Source: Haloarculaceae archaeon (GTDB taxonomy: Archaea > Halobacteriota > Halobacteria > Halobacteriales > Haloarculaceae). Taken from it: DNA of 9,909 nucleotides. The stretch covers positions 1 through 9,909 of the forward strand of contig JAHENO010000313.1 of NCBI GenBank assembly GCA_018609945.1. The letters run 5' to 3'. Both the position numbers and the translations under genes were made by a program. Of the stretch, positions 1-5,830 are shown one piece after another. Within the stretch, counting starts at the first letter, position 1. Every line of letters begins with the position of its first letter. The notes below the pieces were generated by a model, which saw only the letters and a list, made by a program, of their open reading frames with translations, searched no databases and had not been told where the DNA came from.

Positions 1-313
1 CGATCGTGCCGAGCGGCCAGACGGTGTCCGCGTGCCCGATCAGGAGCTGGATCTCGCCGGTCTCCGCCCGTGCCGGCGACCAGGCCTCCAGCCGCCCGCC
101 CGTCTCGTCACCCGGAATACGGCTCGTCTTCAGTCCGGCGGCCCGGAGATCACTCCCCAGCCGATCGAAAAACCGGTCGAACGTGTCGGGGTTGTCCGTC
201 GGCGTCTCGATTTCGACCAGCTCGAGGAGGTGCTCCGCCAGCGAATCGCGATTGTCCTCGATCCAGTTCTGGACTGCCCCTTCGCGGGGCGTATTTTCCC
301 CGGCGCTCGTCAT
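1..313 (-). CDS. M20-family zinc metallopeptidase (glutamate carboxypeptidase-like), N-terminal part
   Basis: The minus strand from the ATG at 313-311 is open to the window edge, giving 104 residues of a protein whose C-terminal part lies outside. Residues 93-103 read GHADTVWPLGT, the signature of the M20 peptidase/carboxypeptidase G2 family, in which the His is a zinc ligand and the Asp two residues later supports the catalytic metal centre. The upstream ELVEIETPTDNP stretch (about 31-42) is also typical of the family N-terminus. By family knowledge it should be a cytoplasmic di-zinc exopeptidase or amidohydrolase, removing a terminal amino acid or deacylating an N-acyl amino acid; the substrate cannot be read here. 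The start is fixed by the 4-nt ATGA overlap with the stop of the gene before it, which implies co-transcription and coupled translation. The second metal-binding region and dimerisation domain are not visible. Confidence 0.85.
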   Translation of the reverse strand, partial: MTSAGENTPREGAVQNWIEDNRDSLAEHLLELVEIETPTDNPDTFDRFFDRLGSDLRAAGLKTSRIPGDETGGRLEAWSPARAETGEIQLLIGHADTVWPLGTI

Positions 314-918
314 CGTTCGAACCCTTCGGGGAACGGGAACGCTTGCGTCCGGCTGACGCTGGCGACCCGATCCGGATAGAAGTACGTCAGCACCGGTGCC
401 CGTTCCAGCACCGCCTCCGGTTCGGCGTCGGTCGAGCGGTAGGCGTCAGTGTGAACGTGTTTGGCGACGATCTCGCCGGCGACGAGCCCGCCCCTCCCGA
501 ACCCATCGACGATCCGATCCAGTTCGCACTCCAGGACAGCGTAGGTATCGGCCACGGCGGGCGCGTCGACTGTCTCCGCGTCCACCGTCTCGATCATCTC
601 GAGCGAGGGTTTCGACCCCTCCTCGTCGCGCTCACCGGCGGCCAGGCTGGCGTCGAGCAGGTTCTCGGGACGCGGGTAGCTGACGGTGAACGAGCCGTTG
701 CGCTCGGCGTTGTGGTACGTGCTGTGTTCCGGGGTACAGACGAACCCGAAGTAATCCGACCAGCCGAGCGGGATCGCCAGGTGTTTCGGAGCCAGGTTCT
801 CCGAACCGTCGGCCTCGCGCGTCCCGACGATCACCAGCGGGGCCGCCGTGTACATCGTCTCGAAGAACGGTTGATCCGGTTGCAGCGTGACCATGTCCGG
901 ATCGTCTGAGAGGCTCAT
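310..918 (-). CDS. Flavin reductase-like (FMN-binding split-barrel) family protein
   Basis: This 202-residue protein has the pattern of flavin reductase-like split-barrel proteins (the DIM6/NTAB group): an early strand TAAPLVIVGTREADGSENLAP (about 24-44), then AIPLGWSDYFGFVCTPEHSTYHNAERNGSFTVSYP (about 48-82), where the family binds the FMN phosphate and isoalloxazine, and a C-terminal FGRGGLVAGEIVAKHV (about 140-155). Members bind FMN and either reduce free flavin with NAD(P)H or act as flavin-dependent oxidoreductases; the physiological substrate is not evident. It is soluble, with no signal peptide. The start at 918 is favoured by an A/T-rich box at 941-950, about 27 nt upstream, giving a nearly leaderless mRNA. 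Its stop overlaps the start of the M20 peptidase by 4 nt, so the two probably form an operon, perhaps for degrading a small amide or N-heterocyclic compound (inference). Confidence 0.85.
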   Translation of the reverse strand: MSLSDDPDMVTLQPDQPFFETMYTAAPLVIVGTREADGSENLAPKHLAIPLGWSDYFGFVCTPEHSTYHNAERNGSFTVSYPRPENLLDASLAAGERDEEGSKPSLEMIETVDAETVDAPAVADTYAVLECELDRIVDGFGRGGLVAGEIVAKHVHTDAYRSTDAEPEAVLERAPVLTYFYPDRVASVSRTQAFPFPEGFER

Positions 919-940
919 TGCCCCACCCTGTCGGTCGCCG

Positions 941-950
941 TTGAAAAACC
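941..950 (-). promoter_or_regulatory. TATA-like promoter element for the flavin reductase/M20 unit
   Basis: Read on the minus strand this is GGTTTTTCAA, the only A/T-rich run in the neighbourhood, centred about 27 nt upstream of the ATG at 918. That is the TATA-to-start distance of haloarchaeal leaderless transcripts. Called from spacing and composition only. Confidence 0.5.
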
Positions 951-1046
951 AGTTCCCCTCGATCCCACTCTCGTGACAAACCGATCGACGAGCGATCGGC
1001 GAAGCCGGTCGCGTGGTTTGACATCAAAGGTTCTACCACCTCTCAG

Positions 1047-1066
1047 TTTCGCTTTCTGAAGCGAAA
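1047..1066. promoter_or_regulatory. Perfect palindrome, candidate operator/BRE region upstream of the permease gene
   Basis: TTTCGCTTTCTGAAGCGAAA is an inverted repeat with two perfect 8-bp arms (1047-1054 and 1059-1066) around a 4-nt centre. It is the most conspicuous symmetric site between the divergent flavin reductase and permease genes. Haloarchaeal promoters often carry a CGAAA-like BRE just upstream of the TATA box, so the right arm could double as a BRE with a promoter near 1070-1075. A dimeric winged-helix repressor such as an ArsR-type metal sensor would bind a site of this size; that assignment is inference. As RNA it would be a simple hairpin, but no T-run follows, so a terminator is less likely. 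Confidence 0.45.
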
Positions 1067-1121
1067 TCGCATTGAACGGCGAGAGTGTATCCTGACATAC
1101 GATGACTGCACCGACCGCACC

Positions 1122-1207
1122 TGATAATGACTGCTGTAGTTCATTGCCGGATCGATCGCGGTACAGCCTGCGGTTGACCTGGAAAACAGCTACAGCAATC
1201 CGTATGA
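1122..1207 (+). repeat. 86-bp palindromic repeat element, copy 1
   Basis: This segment aligns without gaps over its full 86 nt to 5671-5756, with 67 identical positions (about 78 percent). Outer arms 1122-1139 and 1190-1207 are inverted repeats matching at 14 of 18 positions, including eight uninterrupted pairs at the inner end (TGCTGTAG with CTACAGCA). An inner stem can form between 1153-1160 and 1169-1176 with eight pairs, three of them G-U if the plus strand is the RNA. The most conserved unpaired segments are AGTTCATTGCCGG and GACCTGGAAAA. The element begins TGATAATGA, giving stop codons, and ends 15 nt before the first possible start of the permease gene, so it probably lies in that gene's leader or promoter. 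It may be a MITE-like mobile repeat or a structured RNA; no encoded transposase is visible. Confidence 0.75.
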
Positions 1208-1222
1208 GACAGCCCCCGCCCG

Positions 1223-2464
1223 ATGGTGAGCCTCATGGTGGGTGAGACACTTCTCGACGGGTTGCGTCTGGCCGGTGAGATGGGCTGGGAGACGTGGTGG
1301 GCGCTGGTGCTCGGGTTCACGATCGCCGGTGCTGTCGAGACGTTCGTCAGTGAAGAGAAGATGTCGGCCGTCCTGGGCGGGGATGGGTTGCGCGAACTCG
1401 GCCTGGGCACCGTCTTCGGCGCGGCGTCCTCGTCGTGTTCGTTCGGTGCCGTCGCGACCACCAAATCCCTGTTCAAGAAGGGCGCGTCGCCGGTGGCCAG
1501 TCTCGCCGCCTTCCAGTTCGCCTCGACCAATCTGGTCATCGAACTCGGGCTCGTGATGTGGATTCTGCTGGGCTGGCAGTTCGTGCTGGCCGACTACGTC
1601 GCTGGCCTCGTGTTGATCGCGTTGCTCGCGGTGACGTTCACGTATCTCGTCCCGGATGGATGGTTCGAGGCGGCACGCGAGCACCTCCGCACCTCGGACG
1701 GCGTGCGCGACCCGTCCTGTGGCATGGAGGTCGATCCGACCAGCGCCGACGTCTGCACGCTGGAAACCGACGGTGGGACCGAGTATTTCTGCTCGGAGTC
1801 GTGCAAGCGAGCCTACGTCGAACAACAGCGCCAGGACGCCGCGGGATGGCGCGAGCGACTGCTGACCCGCGACGGGTGGCGTCTCGCCTCGAAGAACGCC
1901 CTCGGGGAGTGGGGGATGCTCTGGAAAGACATCCTCGCGGGCTTTCTGATCGCCGGTCTCATCGGGGCGTTCGTCCCCCGGGCCTGGTGGACGAGGCTGT
2001 TCGGGCTCGGTGCCGAGGGGACGCTCACCTGGGTGGTCGCCAGCGCGGTCATCGGCGTGGTGATCGGTGTCGTCACGTTCGTCTGCTCGGTGGGCAACGT
2101 TCCGTTTGCGGTCATCCTCTGGAACAACGGCATCGCCTTCGGCGGTGTGATGAGTTTCATCTTCGCGGATCTGATCGTCCCCACCATCGACGACGCCTAC
2201 CGGCGGTACTACGGCCTCCGGATGGCCGTCGTGTTGTTCGTCTCGATCTTCGTCACGGCAGTCGTCTCCGGGGTGGTCATCCACTACGCCTGGAGCGGAC
2301 TCGGACTCGTCCCGCCACAGGGCAGGGCCGGTGGGACCGCACCCTCGGGGTACACGGTGTATCTCAACGCCGCGTTCACGCTCGTTCTCCTCGGCCAGAT
2401 CTACGTCGGCTACTGGGCGACGAACGACGAACCAGCGACGGACCACGACATGCACACCGGATGA
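1223..2464 (+). CDS. ArsP/DUF318-type permease with a central YHS-like metal-binding domain
   Basis: This 413-residue inner-membrane protein has two related halves of several membrane helices. The first carries GAASSSCSFGAVATTKSLFKKGAS (66-89) and AFQFASTNL (96-104); the second carries FVCSVGNVPFAVILWNNGIAFGGVMSFIFADLIVP (286-320). These repeated S/C-containing motifs define the DUF318 permease family, whose characterised member ArsP exports trivalent organoarsenicals. Between the halves, residues about 161-200 contain RDPSCGMEVDP, C178 and YFCSESCKRAY, with Cys 165, 190 and 194: a YHS-like domain typical of heavy-metal proteins. It probably moves a soft metal, metalloid or organometalloid out of the cell, with the cysteine domain as cytoplasmic metal sensor or donor (inference). 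The start is uncertain: ATG 1223 gives the longest form, but ATG 1235 (residue 5) has a GGTGAG Shine-Dalgarno-like sequence just upstream. A methyltransferase gene follows after 45 nt. Confidence 0.88.
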   Translation: MVSLMVGETLLDGLRLAGEMGWETWWALVLGFTIAGAVETFVSEEKMSAVLGGDGLRELGLGTVFGAASSSCSFGAVATTKSLFKKGASPVASLAAFQFASTNLVIELGLVMWILLGWQFVLADYVAGLVLIALLAVTFTYLVPDGWFEAAREHLRTSDGVRDPSCGMEVDPTSADVCTLETDGGTEYFCSESCKRAYVEQQRQDAAGWRERLLTRDGWRLASKNALGEWGMLWKDILAGFLIAGLIGAFVPRAWWTRLFGLGAEGTLTWVVASAVIGVVIGVVTFVCSVGNVPFAVILWNNGIAFGGVMSFIFADLIVPTIDDAYRRYYGLRMAVVLFVSIFVTAVVSGVVIHYAWSGLGLVPPQGRAGGTAPSGYTVYLNAAFTLVLLGQIYVGYWATNDEPATDHDMHTG

Positions 2465-2509
2465 CCACCGGTCGGAGTCATAGAGACCGGTATCACTGAC
2501 GACAGATCA

Positions 2510-3175
2510 ATGGATGGACGACGACTGTACGACTGGTGGAGCCGGAACCTCTGGGCACTCAGGGGCATGTACGGGCTGGTGTTTCTGGGCCGCGAGCGGA
2601 CGTTTCGCCGACGGAGTATCGCAGCTCTGGACCTCGATTCCGGAGACAGCGTCCTGGAACTGGGCTGTGGTCCCGGCAATTCGTTCGCCCCGCTCAGGGA
2701 CGCTGTCGGCCCGGACGGGCTGGTCGTCGGCGTCGATTACAGCCACGGGATGGTCGAGCGGGCGAGCGACCGGATTGCCGACGCCGACTGGGAGAACGTC
2801 CACGCCGTTCAGGCTGACGCGACAGAACCGGGGCTCGTCCCCGACTCCTTCGACGCGGCGTATGCGGCGATGTCGATGAGTGCGATGCCCGACCCCCGGG
2901 CTGTCGTCGAGGCCGCGGCGGCGTGTCTCCGGCCCGACGGGCGGCTTGCGGTACTCGACGCCCGACCGTTTCAGCGGCTGCCGCTGTCGGTGCTGAATCC
3001 GCTCGTCGTTCCGGTGTTCGCGCGCCTCACGGACTGGGACCACGAAACCGACATCCCGGCTGCAGTCGACGGCGCGTTCGAGACACACGCGCTACGCGAC
3101 TACCACGGCGGGTCGATATACGTCGCCACCGGATCACGACCGCAGGCGAACTCCGGTCCGGCAGCCACCGACTGA
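2510..3175 (+). CDS. Class I SAM-dependent methyltransferase (UbiE/PMT-like)
   Basis: A 221-residue cytoplasmic Rossmann-fold methyltransferase. Motif I is VLELGCGPGNS (48-58), the glycine loop that holds S-adenosylmethionine; the acidic residue ending strand 2 is D76 in VVGVDYS (72-78); QADAT (101-105) contacts the adenine; FDAAYAAMSMSAMPD (114-128) is motif IV; LRPDGRLAVLD (140-150) precedes strand 5. The N-terminal YDWWSRN is reminiscent of UbiE-like and phospholipid N-methyltransferases. It lacks the set of conserved cysteines expected of ArsM arsenite methyltransferases (only C53 and C139), so ArsM activity should not be assumed. The gene starts 45 nt after the permease stop and is probably co-transcribed, although a weak A/T-rich stretch near 2480 could be a promoter. 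The acceptor is unknown; context points to a metalloid, a small thiol or a lipid. Confidence 0.85.
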   Translation: MDGRRLYDWWSRNLWALRGMYGLVFLGRERTFRRRSIAALDLDSGDSVLELGCGPGNSFAPLRDAVGPDGLVVGVDYSHGMVERASDRIADADWENVHAVQADATEPGLVPDSFDAAYAAMSMSAMPDPRAVVEAAAACLRPDGRLAVLDARPFQRLPLSVLNPLVVPVFARLTDWDHETDIPAAVDGAFETHALRDYHGGSIYVATGSRPQANSGPAATD

Positions 3176-3329
3176 CGGTCTCGTCGGTGGGTCGCTACGC
3201 TCGCACGGCGCACCCGAACGCAGCACCCCGGAGCTGTGATCCCGCAGGCTGTGGCGTCAGAACACTCGAATCGTGGGCCGGAGCGGAGCGAGCACAAGAC
3301 ACTTACGACCGTTGCTGAATCTTCGAGAC

Positions 3330-4178
3330 ATGTCCTCGCCCTCCCGACGTGCCGTCCTCGGCGCGCTCGCGTCCGTTCCCGTGACAGGCTGTCTCGAGAT
3401 GGTCGGGCCGACGACGCAAACGACGCCGACAGATCGACCCGGCGGGACGGCAACCCCGACCGCCGACGACGAAGCGACGACCGCAACCCCCACCCCATCG
3501 GGACCGGTACGCCGCCAGCCCGGCGACGCCTACGAGACGAACGAGCTGTCGGTGACCGTCTCGGACCTCGCAGTTCGTCACGGGATGGTGACCTTCGAGG
3601 GCGTCCACCCGGACCCGAAATGGGTGGAGGGCGCGCAGTTCCTGCTCGCAACTCTCGGAGTCGACGGCGAGCAGGACCCGGCGACTCTCGACGTGACCGC
3701 GACTGCGAACACGCTCGACGGGCGTCCGGACCGCTACGCCGGGTTCGCACCGGACGCCCCCGAGTCGGTCCAGCCCCTCGGATTCGCTCTTCCGACCGAT
3801 GCTGGCATCTCGGAGGCTGCCGTCGTCTGGAACGGACCCCGCGAGGTCCGGTGGCCACTCCCTGACGACCTCGTGGCGAAACTCGCCAGCGCGCCCGAGT
3901 TCTCGCTGGACGGATTCCGCGTCCCCGAGACGGCCCGCGAGGGCGTGGCCATCGACGTGGAACTCGACGTGACAAACACCGGCGACCGGGACGGTCACTT
4001 TCTGGCCGAACTCGGGAACGGAGCCATCTCCGATCAGCCCGAAATCGAGGTGGCGGTCCCCGCCGGTGAGACCGTGACGGCCTCCCGCCCGGTGGAAGCA
4101 CGGTTCTTCGATGGTGCGATGGACGTGGTGTGTCGGTGGGAAGCCGGCGTCCGGCACCGGCCCGTCGAACCCGCGTGA
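3330..4178 (+). CDS. Tat-exported lipoprotein of unknown function
   Basis: I chose ATG 3330 because the protein then begins with a compact signal peptide: SRRAVLGALASVPVTGC, with a twin-arginine at residues 6-7, a hydrophobic core and a lipobox VTGC ending at C21. Haloarchaeal lipoproteins typically leave by the Tat route and are lipid-anchored through this cysteine on the outside of the membrane. A Thr/Pro-rich tether follows (about 28-60, with TATPT-type repeats), then two beta-rich globular regions, about 70-190 and 195-280. The last contains VELDVTNTGDRDGHFLAEL (209-227) and IEVAVPAGETVTASRPV (239-255), resembling Ig-like/CARDB-type sandwich strands of archaeal surface proteins. Total length is 282 residues. 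I do not recognise a catalytic motif; a ligand-binding or envelope role is the most that can be said. It stands alone, 154 nt after the methyltransferase and convergent with the pseudogene that follows. Confidence 0.8.
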   Translation: MSSPSRRAVLGALASVPVTGCLEMVGPTTQTTPTDRPGGTATPTADDEATTATPTPSGPVRRQPGDAYETNELSVTVSDLAVRHGMVTFEGVHPDPKWVEGAQFLLATLGVDGEQDPATLDVTATANTLDGRPDRYAGFAPDAPESVQPLGFALPTDAGISEAAVVWNGPREVRWPLPDDLVAKLASAPEFSLDGFRVPETAREGVAIDVELDVTNTGDRDGHFLAELGNGAISDQPEIEVAVPAGETVTASRPVEARFFDGAMDVVCRWEAGVRHRPVEPA

Positions 4179-4196
4179 CGATCCCTTCCGTCGGAG

Positions 4197-4749
4197 TCAC
4201 GCGTCTGCGTCGGAGACTTTCACGAGTTGCTTGCCGATGTTCTCACCCTCGAACAATCCGAGGAACGCGTCCGGTGCGTTTTCCAGTCCATCGACGACAG
4301 TTTCGCGGTACTCGAGATGGCCGGCGTCGACGAAGCCGGCGAGGCGCTGGAGCGCTTCGTTCCAGCGGTCGCCGTAGTCCCGGACGGGAAGGCCCTCGAC
4401 GCGAGCACGGGACTGGATGAGTTGCCAGAGTTTTCGGGGCCCAGTCGGCTGGTCGGTCGCGTTGTACAGGGCGATCTGACCACAGACCGCGACGCGAGCG
4501 CGGACGTTCAGCGACGGCCAGATGGCGTCAGTTATCGGGACCGCCCACGTTATCAAAATAAACGTCGACACCATCGGGGCAGACCGCTTCGAGTGCCGTT
4601 CGGAGGTCGTCACCGTCGGCAACAGCGTGGTCGGCCCACAGCAGATTTCCGGCGACGATGTCGCCGGGGGCGAACTCGAAATCCTCCTGCGTTGACGCGC
4701 CGGTCGGGCAACTCGCAAGTCGCCACTGTCCGGTCTGGACGTCGGCCAT
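4197..4749 (-). pseudogene. Decayed zinc-independent MDR-family NAD(P)H oxidoreductase
   Basis: Reading minus from ATG 4749, the product starts like a CurA/leukotriene-B4-dehydrogenase-like oxidoreductase (QWRLASCPTG, residues 8-17), jumps to APGDIVAGNLLWADHAVADG and then directly to DDLRTALEAVCPDGVDVYFDNVGG, and meets a stop. The coding frame resumes in the next register with ITDAIWPSLNVRARVAVCGQ and continues through GLENAPDAFLGLFEGENIGK to the TGA at 4197-4199. The frame break is at the CCC complementary to 4537-4539, consistent with one inserted base. The two parts sum to about 183 codons, against about 335-345 residues for the family. The missing parts are the substrate-domain middle and the glycine-rich Rossmann core that binds NAD(P)H, so the remnant cannot be a functional reductase. 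Two internal deletions plus a frameshift make a sequencing error an insufficient explanation. It lies between intact genes, convergent with the lipoprotein. Confidence 0.85.
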
Positions 4750-4880
4750 GTCCCCGGTTGGCGGGGTCGACTGGTCAAGTTTGGATTTCTGCGTGGTCGC
4801 GCCTGTCTTGCTTTCCCGGCCTGGCTGACACCGGTGTCCCAACCCGAAGGCGCTGAACAGCGGTGGCTGCGCAGTGGTAC

Positions 4881-4888
4881 ACCTATTA
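4881..4888 (+). promoter_or_regulatory. TATA-like promoter element for the PPOX-class gene
   Basis: ACCTATTA is A/T-rich against a GC-rich background and centred about 30 nt upstream of ATG 4915, matching leaderless haloarchaeal spacing. It also argues against the longer reading frame that could begin at 4834, because it lies inside that extension. Confidence 0.55.
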
Positions 4889-4914
4889 CTGACGGGGAAG
4901 TAGTGGTGCTCGCG

Positions 4915-5325
4915 ATGTCATCGATTCCCGAAGAGTACCACGATTTGGTGATGGAGAAACCGACGTTCACCACGCTGACGACGATGTTGCCCACGGGTAT
5001 GCCGCACATGACGATCGTGTGGATCGACTACAACCCCGACGAGGACCGTGTCCTGGTCAACACCGAACGCGGTCGGCGCAAGGAGAAGAACGTCCAGAAC
5101 GACCCGCACGCGGGGATTCTGGCACCGGACCCGGAGAGCTGGTGGCGCTGGCTCTCCGTCGCGGGCGAGGTCGACGAGGTCACCACGGACGGTGCGCGCG
5201 ATCACATCGACGCGTTGACCCGGCGCTACCTCGGCGAAGAGACCTATCCGAACCCGATCCAGACCGAGCGCGTCATCATCGAAATCGAACCCGAGCACGT
5301 CATCACGTTCAGTCCCGATGGGTGA
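4915..5325 (+). CDS. PPOX-class (probably F420-dependent) oxidoreductase
   Basis: A 136-residue split-barrel protein of the pyridoxamine-5-phosphate-oxidase superfamily. Diagnostic pieces in order are EKPTFTTLTTMLPTGMPHMTIVWIDY (14-39), RVLVNTERGRRKEKNVQNDP (45-64), in which the GRRK-KN pattern contacts the cofactor phosphate, WWRWLSVAGEVDEVTTDGARDHIDALTRRYLGE (76-108) and VIIEIEPEHVITF (120-132). This order and length match the small F420-binding PPOX-class proteins common in actinobacteria and haloarchaea, which dimerise and reduce conjugated or quinone-like substrates with reduced F420. FMN rather than F420 remains possible, and the substrate is unknown. The start at 4915 is preferred over an in-frame ATG at 4834 because a TATA-like box lies about 30 nt upstream and family homology begins close to this methionine. 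It appears monocistronic and cytoplasmic. Confidence 0.85.
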   Translation: MSSIPEEYHDLVMEKPTFTTLTTMLPTGMPHMTIVWIDYNPDEDRVLVNTERGRRKEKNVQNDPHAGILAPDPESWWRWLSVAGEVDEVTTDGARDHIDALTRRYLGEETYPNPIQTERVIIEIEPEHVITFSPDG

Positions 5326-5418
5326 TCCCCCGGATCCCTCATCCGACGTCTGGTGATGGCACTCCGGGCTACGCTGGAGTATGCCGGTCGGTCCACCTCG
5401 CCGGGGGCTGCCGACTAT

Positions 5419-5427
5419 CCTTTTGTA
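5419..5427 (+). promoter_or_regulatory. TATA-like element upstream of the two-helix membrane protein
   Basis: CCTTTTGTA is the only A/T-rich run upstream of the miniprotein. It is centred about 27 nt before an ATG at 5450, which would be the predicted transcript 5-prime end and opens an eight-codon frame ending at the GTG start of the miniprotein. Confidence 0.4.
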
Positions 5428-5472
5428 CGTTCGGACCCCACGTGCTCCCATGCTATCGCGGGAGCGTGGTGA

Positions 5473-5673
5473 GTGATAGTGCGACGGAGTATCCCGTACG
5501 TGCTCACCGGTCTGGGTCTCGTGGTGGGCCTCGTCGTCCTCCTGTCCAGTCCACTACCAGCGGCGGCGCTGAATTATCTCGTCGGCGGAGCGTTTCTCGC
5601 GGTCGCCGTCGCCAGCGTGACATACCTGATCATCGCCTTTAGCGGCCCGGACGAACGTCGACCGGATTTCTGA
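5473..5673 (+). CDS. Small two-helix membrane protein of unknown function
   Basis: Sixty-six residues starting with GTG at 5473. A short basic N-terminus (MIVRR) is followed by two hydrophobic segments, about 8-25 and 33-56, joined by a short turn around SSPLPAA; the polar tail FSGPDERRPDF is acidic and basic. This is a helical hairpin with both ends probably in the cytoplasm by the positive-inside rule. No family motif is recognised; such miniproteins are frequent and mostly uncharacterised in haloarchaea. GGTGAG just before the GTG could act as a Shine-Dalgarno sequence. A tiny upstream frame (ATG 5450, product MLSRERGE) ends in a TGA that overlaps this GTG, suggesting coupled translation. 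GTG 5479 is an alternative start. The TGA stop is also the first three bases of repeat copy 2. Confidence 0.6.
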   Translation: MIVRRSIPYVLTGLGLVVGLVVLLSSPLPAAALNYLVGGAFLAVAVASVTYLIIAFSGPDERRPDF

Positions 5674-5756
5674 TACTGACCGCTGCAGTTCATTACCGGA
5701 CCGACCGCACGACGTCGTACGGTCGACCTGGAAAATAGCTACAGCGGTCAGTATCA
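5671..5756 (+). repeat. 86-bp palindromic repeat element, copy 2
   Basis: The outer arms, 5671-5688 (TGATACTGACCGCTGCAG) and 5739-5756 (CTACAGCGGTCAGTATCA), are inverted repeats matching at 17 of 18 positions. An inner inverted repeat, 5702-5713 with 5714-5725, matches at 11 of 12. The whole element is the same length as copy 1 (1122-1207) and aligns to it gaplessly in the same orientation at 67 of 86 positions. It starts exactly at the stop codon of the two-helix membrane protein and ends 75 nt before the stress-protein gene. The palindrome is better preserved here than in copy 1, so this may be the younger or better-constrained copy. No clear target-site duplication is seen at the edges. 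Confidence 0.8.
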
Positions 5757-5800
5757 GCAGAGAGTCCCACAACGCCCCTGCCGCCGAACGACACCCGCCG

Positions 5801-5807
5801 TTTTATT
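5801..5807 (+). promoter_or_regulatory. TATA box of the universal stress protein gene
   Basis: TTTTATT, preceded by GCCG and followed by CAC, is centred about 27 nt upstream of ATG 5831. It is one of the clearest promoter signals in the window and implies a leaderless transcript independent of the upstream miniprotein. Confidence 0.7.
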
Positions 5808-5830
5808 CACACCACGCCCGTAGCTATCTC

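Noticed and set aside
70..909. A 279-codon plus-strand frame opposite the flavin reductase and peptidase genes
   Set aside because: No family resemblance, while the minus frames show M20 and flavin-reductase motifs, a coupled overlap and a promoter.
1190..2455. A 421-codon minus-strand frame opposite the permease
   Set aside because: Its His/Asp/Arg/Glu-rich composition is what the complement of a hydrophobic GC-rich membrane gene gives; the plus-strand frame has clear family motifs.
3273..3329. An N-terminal extension of the lipoprotein
   Set aside because: Starting at 3273 would put 19 residues before the twin-arginine signal; ATG 3330 gives a normal Tat lipoprotein signal peptide.
4227..4856. 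A 209-codon plus-strand frame over the pseudogene
   Set aside because: Arg-rich composition and no motif; the minus strand holds the recognisable MDR oxidoreductase fragments in two registers.
5702..5725. The inner palindrome of repeat copy 2 as a stand-alone operator
   Set aside because: It lies within the larger symmetric 86-bp element, and the corresponding place in copy 1 keeps pairing only through wobble pairs, so it is better treated as part of the repeat.
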